DNA of 64,000 nt, from NCBI RefSeq assembly GCF_040720935.1, contig NZ_JBFDAE010000007.1, positions 167,034 to 231,033 on the forward strand, written 5' to 3'. Source of the DNA: Jejuia sp040720935. Its GTDB lineage: Bacteria > Bacteroidota > Bacteroidia > Flavobacteriales > Flavobacteriaceae. Under the pieces are notes generated by a model. The model worked only from the letters and a program-made list of their open reading frames with translations, had not been told where the DNA came from and did not search any database. Shown one piece after another: positions 34,740 to 43,593 of the stretch (its first letter is position 1; the number at the start of each line of letters is the position of its first letter). Both the position numbers and the translations under genes were made by a program.

Positions 34740-35813
34740 ATGAGGCTAGAAGAATTAACAAACGATGCAATTTTACTTCTGAAAAAACTGATTGAAACAC
34801 AATCGTTTTCTTCCGAAGAAAGCGTTACTGCATCACATATTGAAGATTGGTTTAAACGATATAATATTAGTTTTAAACGTACCAAAAATAACGTTTGGGC
34901 GATCAATAAACATTTTGACAATACTAAGCCAACACTATTATTAAATTCCCACCATGATACTGTAAAACCAAATTCAGCTTACACAAAAGATCCTTTTAAG
35001 GCAATTGTAGAAGATGGAAAATTATACGGTTTAGGAAGTAATGATGCAGGGGGGTGTTTGGTGTCGCTGATTGCAACATTTACTCATTTTTACAATCAAA
35101 AAGACTTAAAATACAATTTGGTCATTGTCGCTTCCGCGGAAGAAGAAAGCAGCGGTCCCAACGGATTAAATAGTATGTTGCCCATAATTCCGAAAGTTGA
35201 TGTAGCGATTGTTGGAGAACCTACTTTAATGAATTTGGCAGTAGCTGAAAAAGGCTTGGTCGTTTTTGATGCAGTCATCGAAGGTACACCAAGTCATGCA
35301 GCACATCCAAACGATAATAACGCCATTTATAAAAGTATTGAAGCGTTAAAATGGTTCAAGGATTTTAAGTTTGAAAAGGGATCTGAAGCTTTAGGAGATG
35401 TAAAGTTAACGGTCACTCAAATTAATGCAGGGTCGCAACATAATGTGGTGCCAGGTCATGTAGATTTAGTGATTGATGTTCGTGTGAACGATGCTTATAG
35501 TAATAAGGAAGTCGCTAAGATTTTGCAAGAAAACGCACCTGTTACAAGTATCAAGCCACGTAGTTTGCACTTGAATTCATCATCAATTCCAATGGAACAC
35601 GAATTAGTAAAAGCTGGTATAGCAATGGGAAGAACCACATACGGGTCGCCAACATTATCAGATCAGGCATGGTTGTCTTGTGCATCATTAAAGTTAGGAC
35701 CTGGGGATAGTACACGTTCGCATTCAGCAGATGAATTTATTTATTTGAATGAAATTGAAGAAGGGATACAGATTTATGTGGAATTGTTGAATCGGGTATT
35801 AATTCCTGCGTAG
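34740..35813 (+). CDS. argE: N-acetyl(citrulline/ornithine) deacetylase, M20 peptidase family
   Basis: 357 residues of M20 metallohydrolase. Zinc ligands are in LNSHHDTVKPN and GSNDAGGC, the catalytic Glu pair in ASAEEESSG, and a further His in THSADEF-like HSADEFIYL near the end. Because the transferase here is of the N-acylornithine type, the physiological substrate is probably N-acylcitrulline. The last residues (LIPA) and the TAG stop lie inside a palindromic repeat (35802-35823), so the repeat has fixed the C-terminus. Confidence 0.9.
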   Translation: MRLEELTNDAILLLKKLIETQSFSSEESVTASHIEDWFKRYNISFKRTKNNVWAINKHFDNTKPTLLLNSHHDTVKPNSAYTKDPFKAIVEDGKLYGLGSNDAGGCLVSLIATFTHFYNQKDLKYNLVIVASAEEESSGPNGLNSMLPIIPKVDVAIVGEPTLMNLAVAEKGLVVFDAVIEGTPSHAAHPNDNNAIYKSIEALKWFKDFKFEKGSEALGDVKLTVTQINAGSQHNVVPGHVDLVIDVRVNDAYSNKEVAKILQENAPVTSIKPRSLHLNSSSIPMEHELVKAGIAMGRTTYGSPTLSDQAWLSCASLKLGPGDSTRSHSADEFIYLNEIEEGIQIYVELLNRVLIPA

Positions 35814-35971
35814 GCAGGAATCTAAAATAGACCTGTCAGGTTTTATAAACCTGAAAGGTCTGGAAAGAGAAAATCTCCTATAAGGTTTCTAATCCCGATA
35901 GCCATCGGGACTTGTAGGTGTAAAATATTAACAATTAAAAATGAAGGTAGGGATTTCTGCCTTCGCAGAAA
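35802..35971. repeat. Cluster of four palindromic repeats between argE and argH
   Basis: 35802-35823 is ATTCCTGC-GTAG-GCAGGAAT, which contains the argE stop. 35829-35861 is a 33-bp palindrome with one arm mismatch (CCTGTCAGG against CCTGAAAGG). 35894-35909 is CCCGATAGCCATCGGG. 35948-35971 is ATTTCTGC-CTTC-GCAGAAAT, ending 3 bp before the argH ATG. The 161-bp gap is almost entirely repeat. Confidence 0.85.
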
Positions 35972-35974
35972 TTT

Positions 35975-37249
35975 ATGAAACTCTGGGACAAAGGCATATC
36001 AATAGATAAAAAAATAGAACAATTCACGGTTGGGAACGACCGGGAAATCGATATTCATATTGCAAAATACGACGTTATTGCATCAAAAGCGCATGCTAAA
36101 ATGTTGGAAAGCATTGGCATTTTAACTTCAGAAGAATTAACAAAACTGCTGGGCGGTTTAGACGTTTTAGCCAATCAAATAGAGGCAGGTACGTTTGTGA
36201 TTGATGACCAATTTGAAGATGTACATTCTAAAATAGAATTCGAACTCACAAAGTCTTTAGGCGACGTCGGAAAAAAAATCCATACCGCACGTTCTAGAAA
36301 CGACCAAGTTTTAGTGGCTTGTCATTTGTACTACAAAGAAAATTTAAAGTTGATTCAAAAGAAAACAAAAACACTTTTCGATACGCTTTTAGGTTTAGCA
36401 GAAACGCATAAAAATAAAGTGCTTCCAGGCTATACACATTTGCAAGTAGCAATGCCATCATCATTTGGACTATGGTTTTCTGCCTATGCAGAATTGATGA
36501 TTGATGACGTGTATTTTTTGAATGCAGCACTTAAATCGGTTGACCAAAATCCATTAGGTTCAGCAGCGGGTTATGGAAGTTCTTTTCCAATTGATAGGGA
36601 ATTAACCACTAAAGAAATGGGTTTTGCAACCATGAAGTATAATGTGGTAGCCGCACAAATGGGGCGTGGTAAAAACGAACGAATTATTGCCGCAGCTTTC
36701 GGTGGCTTATGTGGAACTTTATCTCGTTTTGCAATGGATGTGTGTTTGTATATGAGTCAGAATTTCGGTTTTGTGTCCTTTCCAGATGAATTGACTACGG
36801 GGAGCAGTATTATGCCCCACAAAAAAAACCCAGATGTATTTGAATTGATTCGCGGTAAGTGCAACAAGATACAAGCCCTACAAACCGAAATGATTTTGAT
36901 CACCAATAATCTGCCAAGTGGTTACCATAGGGATTTTCAATTGTTAAAGGAAAATATGATTGCTGCTTTTGAAGAGTTAAAAGATATTCTAGATATTTTT
37001 AATTTCTCTATTCAACAAATTATTGTGAAGGATATTGATGTACATAGCGATTTATACAAATACCTTTTTACAGTAGATAATATCAATACTTTGGTCGTTG
37101 AAGGACAAAGTTTCAGGGAAGCGTATCAGAAAATAGGCGGACAAGTACAAGATGGCACCTATGTTCCAGATACGTCTAAAAAGCATACACATGTGGGGAG
37201 TATTCATAACTTGTGTTTGGATAAGATTCGCGATAAGTTTCCGGACTAG
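35975..37249 (+). CDS. argH: Argininosuccinate lyase
   Basis: 424 residues of the fumarase/aspartase superfamily. The signature GSSIMPHKKNPD lies at about 271-282, with HTARSRNDQV at about 107-116 and the catalytic His in GYTHLQVAMPSS. It splits argininosuccinate to arginine and fumarate, the last pathway step. It is slightly shorter than the usual 450-470 residues, mostly at the C-terminus. It is the last gene of the arg operon. The ATG at 35975 immediately follows a hairpin repeat that may cover the initiation region. Confidence 0.94.
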   Translation: MKLWDKGISIDKKIEQFTVGNDREIDIHIAKYDVIASKAHAKMLESIGILTSEELTKLLGGLDVLANQIEAGTFVIDDQFEDVHSKIEFELTKSLGDVGKKIHTARSRNDQVLVACHLYYKENLKLIQKKTKTLFDTLLGLAETHKNKVLPGYTHLQVAMPSSFGLWFSAYAELMIDDVYFLNAALKSVDQNPLGSAAGYGSSFPIDRELTTKEMGFATMKYNVVAAQMGRGKNERIIAAAFGGLCGTLSRFAMDVCLYMSQNFGFVSFPDELTTGSSIMPHKKNPDVFELIRGKCNKIQALQTEMILITNNLPSGYHRDFQLLKENMIAAFEELKDILDIFNFSIQQIIVKDIDVHSDLYKYLFTVDNINTLVVEGQSFREAYQKIGGQVQDGTYVPDTSKKHTHVGSIHNLCLDKIRDKFPD

Positions 37250-37367
37250 TTTTGGTAAAATCATTCAAAAAAACCAGGACGTAAAGTTCTTGTTCAGTTT
37301 TTAGTTTTTTACATGCCTGGGTTATATTTATAATTCGTATAGACACGGTTGCATTAAAACTAAATTA

Positions 37368-37858
37368 AAAAGAAGACTTCCTTTTCCACGCACCTTGTTA
37401 TTACGGGTCATGCCTCTTTAAAAACAACTTTAAAGCTAAAAACGACTACAGACGAAAATTGGGGCTTAAAAGTTATCATCAAGTAAAAAGCAGATGTGTC
37501 TAATGTTGGCGATATATACATGCAGGCAGAAATGTTTGTGGGTAAAGATCCAGATGGTTTCGTACGGTGGTATTGTTCCGATTATGTGGATTTAAATCCA
37601 AGGGAGTCTAAAACCATAACCGTAGATCTAGCTTGGACACCTTGGGCGTTTTCGCCACAACTTCATATAGTTGGTATGCGTGGGATTCCAGAGAAATTAA
37701 AAACAGATATTGATGCCATAGATGAAATATCATTTTGCTCCCGTTATGCCATTACAAACAACCAGTTTACCATTGATAATGTGAGCGCGGTTGGTAAATT
37801 AGAAGTACGAGAAACTACTTATGGGATGTATGAGTACCGAAATGGAAGCGAAGAGTAG
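37368..37858 (+). pseudogene. Remnant of an agarase-like polysaccharidase N-terminal domain
   Basis: Reading one frame from 37368 gives KKTSFSTHLVITGHASLK and so on through NWGLKVIIK, then a TAA at 37484-37486. The same frame then continues as KADVSNVGDIYMQAEMFVG to a stop at 37856-37858. A shortened protein of 120 residues could start at GTG 37496, but the continuity across the stop indicates a broken gene. The segments VGMRGIPEKLKTD and NNQFTIDNVSAVGKLE resemble, from memory, the N-terminal carbohydrate-binding-like domain of marine beta-agarases. No catalytic domain follows. The fragment has no start or promoter. Confidence 0.6.
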
Positions 37859-37918
37859 ATGCAAATATGATGATACGTTTTCTTAAAGCTACCCTAAAAA
37901 TCACTAACTTTAGTCATT

Positions 37919-38698
37919 ATGAAACAATTTATAACACTTTTTTTAAGTACTACTTTTATTTGGGTTTTTTTATTTACCACAGTTTGTTGTCAGTCATTAC
38001 AAGCGCAAAAAACTGAAGTTAAACAAGTTTATGTTCTTGTGCATGGAACTTGGGGAGGAGGTTGGGCTTTTAAAGAAGTCGATTCGTTAATGACCTTTAA
38101 AAACGTAATTGTATATCGTCCAACATTAACAGGACAAGGCGAACGCGCGCATTTGGCATCCAATACGGTTGGTTTAGATACGCATATTATGGATATTGTA
38201 AATACGGTGCTTTTTGAAGATTTACACAATATTATTTTAGTAGGGCATAGTTACGGCGGAATGGTAGTTGCTGGTGTTGTCAATAAAATTCCAGAACGGA
38301 TCAGTAAGCTTGTTTATTTGGATGCTGTGGTACCCGAAAATGGCGAAAGCTTAGTTACTGCAATGGGAGAGAATACACCACAAGGTCTTCTAGTAGAAGA
38401 TGGTTTTTTAATACCGAAATGGGTGGCCAAAGATGCCAAGGCTCCCAAGGATGTACCGCACTCTTTAAAAACTTGGACAGACAAAATTGTTTTAGACAAC
38501 CCCGATAGATTAAAAATACCAACAACCTTTATTTTGACTGTGGAAAAAGATAAAGACCCAAAAAAAGATGGATTTGCATCACAGGCAGAACGTGCTAAGA
38601 GTAAGGGATGGCCTGTTTTAATGTTGGAATCAGACCATAATGCACAATGGTCTGCGCCGAAGGAACTCACAGAGATGCTTTTAGAATTGGGAAAGTAG
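37919..38698 (+). CDS. Exported alpha/beta hydrolase
   Basis: 259 residues. The signal peptide is FITLFLSTTFIWVFLFTTVC, followed by an alpha/beta-hydrolase domain from about 36. The oxyanion segment is HGTWGGGW, the nucleophile elbow GHSYGGMVV (Ser near 107) and the His in ESDHNAQW near 240. This resembles EstC/salicylate-esterase-like small hydrolases; the substrate is unknown. TAACTTTAG at 37905-37913, 5 bp before the ATG, looks like a -7 element, so the mRNA may have almost no leader. Confidence 0.8.
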   Translation: MKQFITLFLSTTFIWVFLFTTVCCQSLQAQKTEVKQVYVLVHGTWGGGWAFKEVDSLMTFKNVIVYRPTLTGQGERAHLASNTVGLDTHIMDIVNTVLFEDLHNIILVGHSYGGMVVAGVVNKIPERISKLVYLDAVVPENGESLVTAMGENTPQGLLVEDGFLIPKWVAKDAKAPKDVPHSLKTWTDKIVLDNPDRLKIPTTFILTVEKDKDPKKDGFASQAERAKSKGWPVLMLESDHNAQWSAPKELTEMLLELGK

Positions 38699-38714
38699 AG
38701 GATTGATTGCACTA

Positions 38715-38730
38715 CTTTTTCATCAAAAAG
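38715..38730. terminator. Weak hairpin between convergent genes
   Basis: CTTTTT (38715-38720) and AAAAAG (38725-38730) form an A/T-rich 6-bp stem in the 39-bp gap between the alpha/beta hydrolase gene and the convergent glucokinase gene. It is the only terminator candidate there, and it is weak. Confidence 0.3.
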
Positions 38731-38737
38731 AAAACGT

Positions 38738-39478
38738 TTAGGTGTCATGCAATACCGCAACCGCAGCCCCAATAATCCCTGCATGATTGCCTAAATGTGA
38801 GGCTTTTACTGGTGTTTCAACCGTAATCCACTTTTCAAATTTATCAAAATGTTTTGAGGTGCCCCCACCTAGTATTATCAAGTCTGGACAAACAATAACC
38901 TCCACTAATTCTAAAAAGGTATTAAAGCGTTTGCCCCATTTTTTATAGCTTAAATTTTTACGTTTTTTGACTGAAGCAGCTGCCCATTTTTCAATCTTTC
39001 TATGTTTCTTATAGGGAATTTGCCCAAGCTCAAAATTAGGAATCAATTTTCCGTTGTAAAATGCACCACTCCCCAACCCTGTACCAATCGTAATCATAAT
39101 GACCAAACCGCCTTCGCCTTTGCCAATACCGTAATTCATAACGGCGTATCCCGCAGCATCGGCATCATTAACAACGGTAACGGGTAGTCCGGATACTTCC
39201 GAAAAAAGGGTTTTTATATTGACATTCAACCAACCTTTGTTTAAGTTACTGGTTGATTTGCAGATACCGTGTTTTGTTATTGTTGGAAAACCACATCCTA
39301 CGGGCCCGTCATAATTAAAATGATCTATAATGTCCTTAAAAACCCTGGCCATGTCATCGGGTTTTCTGGATTTTGGAGTAGGGATTCTAAACCGCTCTGA
39401 GGTAAGCTCTCCTGTTTCGGAATCAACTAACGCTCCTTTCATTCCTGTTCCGCCAATATCTATACCTAATATTTCCAT
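38738..39478 (-). CDS. ppgK: Polyphosphate glucokinase-type ROK kinase
   Basis: 246 residues. The ATP or polyphosphate loop DIGGTGMKGALVD lies at 6-18, VVNDADAAGYAVMNYG carries the catalytic Asp, and TIGTGLGSGAFYNG is the second phosphate motif. The GCGFPTITKHG segment and length match the PpgK group, which phosphorylates glucose with polyphosphate or ATP in the cytoplasm. The ROK zinc-binding motif (CxCGxxGC) is absent, as expected for this group. Such a kinase could act on glucose released by the sugar locus, though it is distant from it. Confidence 0.85.
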   Translation of the reverse strand: MEILGIDIGGTGMKGALVDSETGELTSERFRIPTPKSRKPDDMARVFKDIIDHFNYDGPVGCGFPTITKHGICKSTSNLNKGWLNVNIKTLFSEVSGLPVTVVNDADAAGYAVMNYGIGKGEGGLVIMITIGTGLGSGAFYNGKLIPNFELGQIPYKKHRKIEKWAAASVKKRKNLSYKKWGKRFNTFLELVEVIVCPDLIILGGGTSKHFDKFEKWITVETPVKASHLGNHAGIIGAAVAVLHDT

Positions 39479-39585
39479 AAGTTTTATTTAAAAGTGTTCT
39501 TTCAAATTTACTAAAAGTATTTTGATTGATTTTTGAAGCTGATTGTAACTTATTGAAATAGGGATTGTCTATTTTAATATGCATT

Positions 39586-40674
39586 TTAGGAGTCTATCAC
39601 CCTTCTGTATTTATTTTTAAATTTTAGAAAAAATCTTTCATAGTATTTGAATGAAAAATGAGACATCAAAATTGTAATTATTAAGCATGAAATGTTTATT
39701 AATATAATCGTTGGCGCATCTCCAATAGTATCCGAGATTTTAAATTTTTGAATCGGGAATAACACAAGGTGCAAAACAATAATGTGATACATATAAATAC
39801 CGTAAGATATTTTTCCCATATAGTTTATGTTTTTGTTTGTGACAATTATTTTTTTCTCATTGGCTAGGTATAGTATTAATAAAGAAAAGGTAATAGTTAC
39901 GAATAAGTTTGATAAGACTTTAGAGTCGAAAATAAACCAATCAGTAAAAAAGTATAAAATGGAAAGTATGTAGGTCGCGTATTTTAAAAATGGTTGAAAT
40001 AAAAATTTAAACTTTTCCTGATGACGAAAAATAATTGCTATTATGCCTCCAATGGAAATATTAAAATAATAAAACAAATACTTTTCGAGATTGATAAAAA
40101 CCTCTATGTGGAATAAAATAAAATAGATAACCGTAAAAAATATTAAACTCTTAAAAAACCATTTTTTTGGCATGAGGTAAATAAAAGGAGCGATAAATAG
40201 ATAAAACTGTTCTTCAATACCTATAGACCATAATATGAGCAAGATAAAACCCGGGTCATATACTATTCTAAATACATTGGGTAAAAAACCGGCATTCCAA
40301 GCTATGCCTTCCCATAAACTATATTCTGCTCTTTGAGGCATTCCTATAAGAGGTATGATATAAATATAAAAGATTAATCCGAATATTAATACCAAATAAT
40401 AGACGGGGTAGAGCCTTAAGATTCTACGTATATAAAAATTCTTTATGTTTATAGATCCGTATTTTAATTTTTCATCATAGAGCATCCCAATGATTAAAAA
40501 ACCACTTAAGCTAAAAAAGACAAGAACGGCATCAAACCCTCTTTTAATGATAGGGAGGTCATCATAAAATGGAATTCCAAGGGGTTCTGATAGACGTGGG
40601 ATGTGGCATATTACTACTGAAATTGCTAAAAAAGCTCTCAAAGCATCTAGGTTCGGTAATTTTTTGTTTGCCAT
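39586..40674 (-). CDS. Membrane acyltransferase (acyltransferase 3 / OafA family)
   Basis: 362 residues with about ten transmembrane spans. The opening LPNLDALRAFLAISVVICHI carries the family's R-x10-H signature in the first helix. FFSLSGFLI and IEEQFYLFIAPF are the further conserved motifs. Such proteins O-acetylate cell-surface polysaccharides or lipids. It stands alone on the minus strand and its base composition is AT-richer than the flanking metabolic genes. No glycan cluster is visible beside it, so its target is unknown. Confidence 0.88.
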   Translation of the reverse strand: MANKKLPNLDALRAFLAISVVICHIPRLSEPLGIPFYDDLPIIKRGFDAVLVFFSLSGFLIIGMLYDEKLKYGSINIKNFYIRRILRLYPVYYLVLIFGLIFYIYIIPLIGMPQRAEYSLWEGIAWNAGFLPNVFRIVYDPGFILLILWSIGIEEQFYLFIAPFIYLMPKKWFFKSLIFFTVIYFILFHIEVFINLEKYLFYYFNISIGGIIAIIFRHQEKFKFLFQPFLKYATYILSILYFFTDWFIFDSKVLSNLFVTITFSLLILYLANEKKIIVTNKNINYMGKISYGIYMYHIIVLHLVLFPIQKFKISDTIGDAPTIILINISCLIITILMSHFSFKYYERFFLKFKNKYRRVIDS

Positions 40675-41034
40675 TTATAGGGTTTATTATTAAAAAAAAT
40701 GTTATTTCAGATGCTATTCAATTTTCAAAATTAAATAGAAATTGGGAGATTATAAAATGAGAACGATTTAATAAACACCTAATGGTTTTTATTTACTAGA
40801 TGATATTTTTACAAGCGTAAAAACCTATATGCAATCAAGTTGAAATGCGACTTTAAATCTCAAAATCTCAGTTTTATTTCCAGTTGGGGATTGTAGAGGA
40901 AGGTTACAGCGAGGTGCGAGCGAGTCCAGAAGGGGTGCGCCAAAATAAAAAAGCATACTGATTATAACGCACTCTTAAGGGTTTTCCTCTACAAAGTGTT
41001 TGGTTTAATATGGTTGGTAACCAACTCAAAAGAA
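40675..41034. other. 360-bp gap with a diverged repeat, otherwise featureless
   Basis: The gap between the acyltransferase and leuB contains a GC-richer stretch (about 40880-40945) with GCGAGGTGCGAGCGAG and GGGGTGCGCC, which looks like another dispersed repeat. A small stem GTTGG-TAA-CCAAC lies near 41009-41021, but with no T-run for a leuB terminator. No tRNA or small gene was found. Confidence 0.45.
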
Positions 41035-42153
41035 TTAAATAATTGTGGACTGCCCTAAATGAATATTAGTAAAGTTCAAATTAGTTTCTTCTGGATTGTT
41101 TATAAAATCTTCAATAAAATCGCCTACTTTACTTGTAGAGATATTATCGTATTTGGTGTTTAAATCTGGTGTGGTAATATGAAGTTTCAACGATTTGTCA
41201 ACAGCTTCGCGAACCAAAGCAGCTTCATCGGCCAAATCAAAATGATCCAACAACATAGCGGCAGATAAAATTGAGGCAATAGGGTTTGCAATGCCTTTGT
41301 TTTTAGCTTTTGAAAATGCACCGTGAATAGGCTCGAACATAGCATGTTTATCGCCGCGAGAAGCTGATGCCAATAACCCAATAGAACCTACGATAACACT
41401 AGCTTCTTCCGATAGGATATCGCCAAACATGTTTTCGGTTAAAATAACATCAAACTGTCTCGGGTTCATTATTAATTCCACCGCGGCATTATCAATAAAC
41501 ATATAATCCAACTTTACATTTGGATATTGTTTTGCCAATTCTTGTACCACACGACGCCATAATCTTGAAGTTTCTAAAACATTGGCTTTGTCAACCAGCA
41601 TTAATTTGCGTTTTCTTGATTGTGCTGCCTTAAATGCTGCATGGGCAATACGCTCAATTTCAAACCGATGGTACTCACATAAATCTGATGCGGTATTCCC
41701 ATCTTTACTTAATTTTCGTTCACCAAAATAAATACCACCTGTCAGCTCTCGATAGATCAAAATATTGGTGTCTTTAATCTGTTTTACCTTAAGCGAAGAT
41801 TTGTTCAATAAATCGTCGTAAGCAATAACGGGTCTAATATTGGTATGTAAGCCTAATGCTTTTCGGATGCCTAAAAGTCCTTGCTCTGGACGAATCTTAG
41901 CATTTGGATCGATATCGTAAGCGGTATCACCTATGGCGCCAAATAAAACAGCATCTGCTTTTTTACAAAGGTTTATAGTTGCTTCTGGTAGCGCGCTTTT
42001 GGTCGCGTCAATAGCTGCGGCTCCAACCAATCCGTATTGAAAGGTAAACGTATGCTCAAATGCCAATGCAATAGCTTTTAGCACCTTAACTGCTTCAGAA
42101 ATAACTTCCGGTCCTATGCCATCTCCTGGCAAAACGGCTATCTTTAATTTCAT
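41035..42153 (-). CDS. leuB: 3-isopropylmalate dehydrogenase
   Basis: 372 residues. The start KIAVLPGDGIGPEVI is standard. The metal and substrate segment is ENMFGDILSEEASVIVGSIG and the NAD-binding end FEPIHGAFSKAKNKGIANP. It oxidises and decarboxylates 3-isopropylmalate in leucine synthesis. It lies 122 bp downstream of leuA. leuC and leuD are not in this window, so the leucine genes are split. Confidence 0.95.
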   Translation of the reverse strand: MKLKIAVLPGDGIGPEVISEAVKVLKAIALAFEHTFTFQYGLVGAAAIDATKSALPEATINLCKKADAVLFGAIGDTAYDIDPNAKIRPEQGLLGIRKALGLHTNIRPVIAYDDLLNKSSLKVKQIKDTNILIYRELTGGIYFGERKLSKDGNTASDLCEYHRFEIERIAHAAFKAAQSRKRKLMLVDKANVLETSRLWRRVVQELAKQYPNVKLDYMFIDNAAVELIMNPRQFDVILTENMFGDILSEEASVIVGSIGLLASASRGDKHAMFEPIHGAFSKAKNKGIANPIASILSAAMLLDHFDLADEAALVREAVDKSLKLHITTPDLNTKYDNISTSKVGDFIEDFINNPEETNLNFTNIHLGQSTII

Positions 42154-42170
42154 TAATTTAACTTTTTATC

Positions 42171-42208
42171 ATTCTCTCGCCAGCCTGTCGGCAGACAGGA
42201 AAGCAGGA
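42171..42208. repeat. Dispersed repeat between leuA and leuB
   Basis: The core CCTGTCGGCAGACAGG is related to the 2578-2617 repeat and is flanked by ATTCTC and GGAATCT. It occupies part of the leuA-leuB gap. Confidence 0.6.
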
Positions 42209-42275
42209 ATCTCAATTTAATTAAGAATGGTACTGCAAAGTAAATCGCTTGGGTTTAGTAATGAAATTTATTCGA

Positions 42276-43451
42276 TTAAGAGGAAACAATTTCTTTGTAA
42301 ACCTTACTGCTTTCAATAATTTTATGAATATCGTTATCGTCAACTTCTTTTTTATTATCGGCAAAATCCAAGAAATTAGTATAGATTTCATCCAATTGCA
42401 ATTTTGTTAACTCATATCCAATATTTTTGGCTCTGTAGGCCAAAGCGGCCCTTCCGCTTCTTGCGGTCAAAACAATTGCAGATTCGGTAACACCAACATC
42501 CTTTGGGTCGATAATTTCGTAAGTTTCACGATTTTTTATCACACCATCTTGATGAATTCCAGAACTGTGCGCAAAGGCGTTTGCGCCAACAATAGCCTTA
42601 TTTGGTTGGGTGTAAATTCCCATGCTATCTGATACTAACTGGCTCACGCCATACAACATTTCGGTTTGAATTCTTGTGTCTAAATTCAAATCGGGGTGTT
42701 GTTTTAAAATCATCACTACTTCTTCCAGCGCCGTATTTCCAGCGCGCTCGCCAATACCGTTAATGGTACATTCTATTTGGCGTGCACCGTTGATGACACC
42801 TTCGATAGAATTAGCAGTTGCCAAACCTAAATCGTTATGGCAATGGCAAGATAAAATGGCCTTATCAATGCCTTTTACGTTTTCTTTTAAGTATTTAATT
42901 TTTGCACCGTACTCGCTTGGTAAACAATACCCCGTGGTATCAGGAATATTTAAAACCGTTGCTCCAGCTTTAATCACCGCTTCGCAAACACGCGCTAAAT
43001 ATTCGTTGTCGGTTCTACCAGCATCCTCCGCGTAGAACTCAACGCTTTCTACAAATGATTTTGCGTACTTAACGGCACTTACAGCACGTTCTATAATAGC
43101 TTCTTGAGTAGATTTGAATTTGAATTTGATATGGGAATCCGAAGTGCCAATACCTGTATGGATTCTCGGTGTTTTAGCATATTTTAAAGCTTCGGCTGCT
43201 ACTTTTATATCGTTTTCAACAGAGCGGGTTAAACCACAAACCGTTGCATTTTTTACTATTTTTGATATTGCTTCAACAGATCTAAAATCACCAGGGCTAG
43301 AAACAGGAAAACCCGCCTCAATAATATCAACCCCTAATTTATCAAGCTGTTCTGCAATAATTACTTTCTGATCTGTATTTAACTTACAGCCAGGGACTTG
43401 CTCGCCATCTCGAAGAGTGGTGTCAAAAATTTGAACGTGATTATCAGACAT
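42276..43451 (-). CDS. leuA: 2-isopropylmalate synthase, short form
   Basis: 391 residues of HMGL-like TIM barrel. The opening is VQIFDTTLRDGEQVPG, with metal ligands in LSCHCHNDLGLAT and GIGERAGNTALEEVV. It condenses acetyl-CoA with 2-oxoisovalerate. The roughly 120-residue C-terminal LeuA regulatory domain of the 510-570-residue enzymes is absent, so feedback by leucine through that domain is not expected. The related homocitrate or citramalate activities cannot be wholly excluded by eye, but the leuB neighbour supports leuA. It is divergent from 43594 over 142 bp. Confidence 0.88.
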   Translation of the reverse strand: MSDNHVQIFDTTLRDGEQVPGCKLNTDQKVIIAEQLDKLGVDIIEAGFPVSSPGDFRSVEAISKIVKNATVCGLTRSVENDIKVAAEALKYAKTPRIHTGIGTSDSHIKFKFKSTQEAIIERAVSAVKYAKSFVESVEFYAEDAGRTDNEYLARVCEAVIKAGATVLNIPDTTGYCLPSEYGAKIKYLKENVKGIDKAILSCHCHNDLGLATANSIEGVINGARQIECTINGIGERAGNTALEEVVMILKQHPDLNLDTRIQTEMLYGVSQLVSDSMGIYTQPNKAIVGANAFAHSSGIHQDGVIKNRETYEIIDPKDVGVTESAIVLTARSGRAALAYRAKNIGYELTKLQLDEIYTNFLDFADNKKEVDDNDIHKIIESSKVYKEIVSS

Positions 43452-43593
43452 TTATTAGAATATATTTTCTTATTGTTCTACGAATGTATAATTTGGTTTC
43501 GTAAAAAGGACTACTCCAATATTTTTTTTACGATGTTTAACCTCTGTGTATTCTATTTAAACAACTGAAAATCAGATTTATAAAACTGATTTT

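Noticed and set aside
37496..37858. A 120-residue protein starting at GTG
   Set aside because: The homologous-looking frame continues upstream of the GTG across a TAA, with no ribosome binding site or promoter, so it is treated as part of a pseudogene.
40569..40760. Plus-strand 63-residue frame over the acyltransferase start
   Set aside because: It overlaps the conserved N-terminus of the acyltransferase in antisense, and its composition is explained by that gene.
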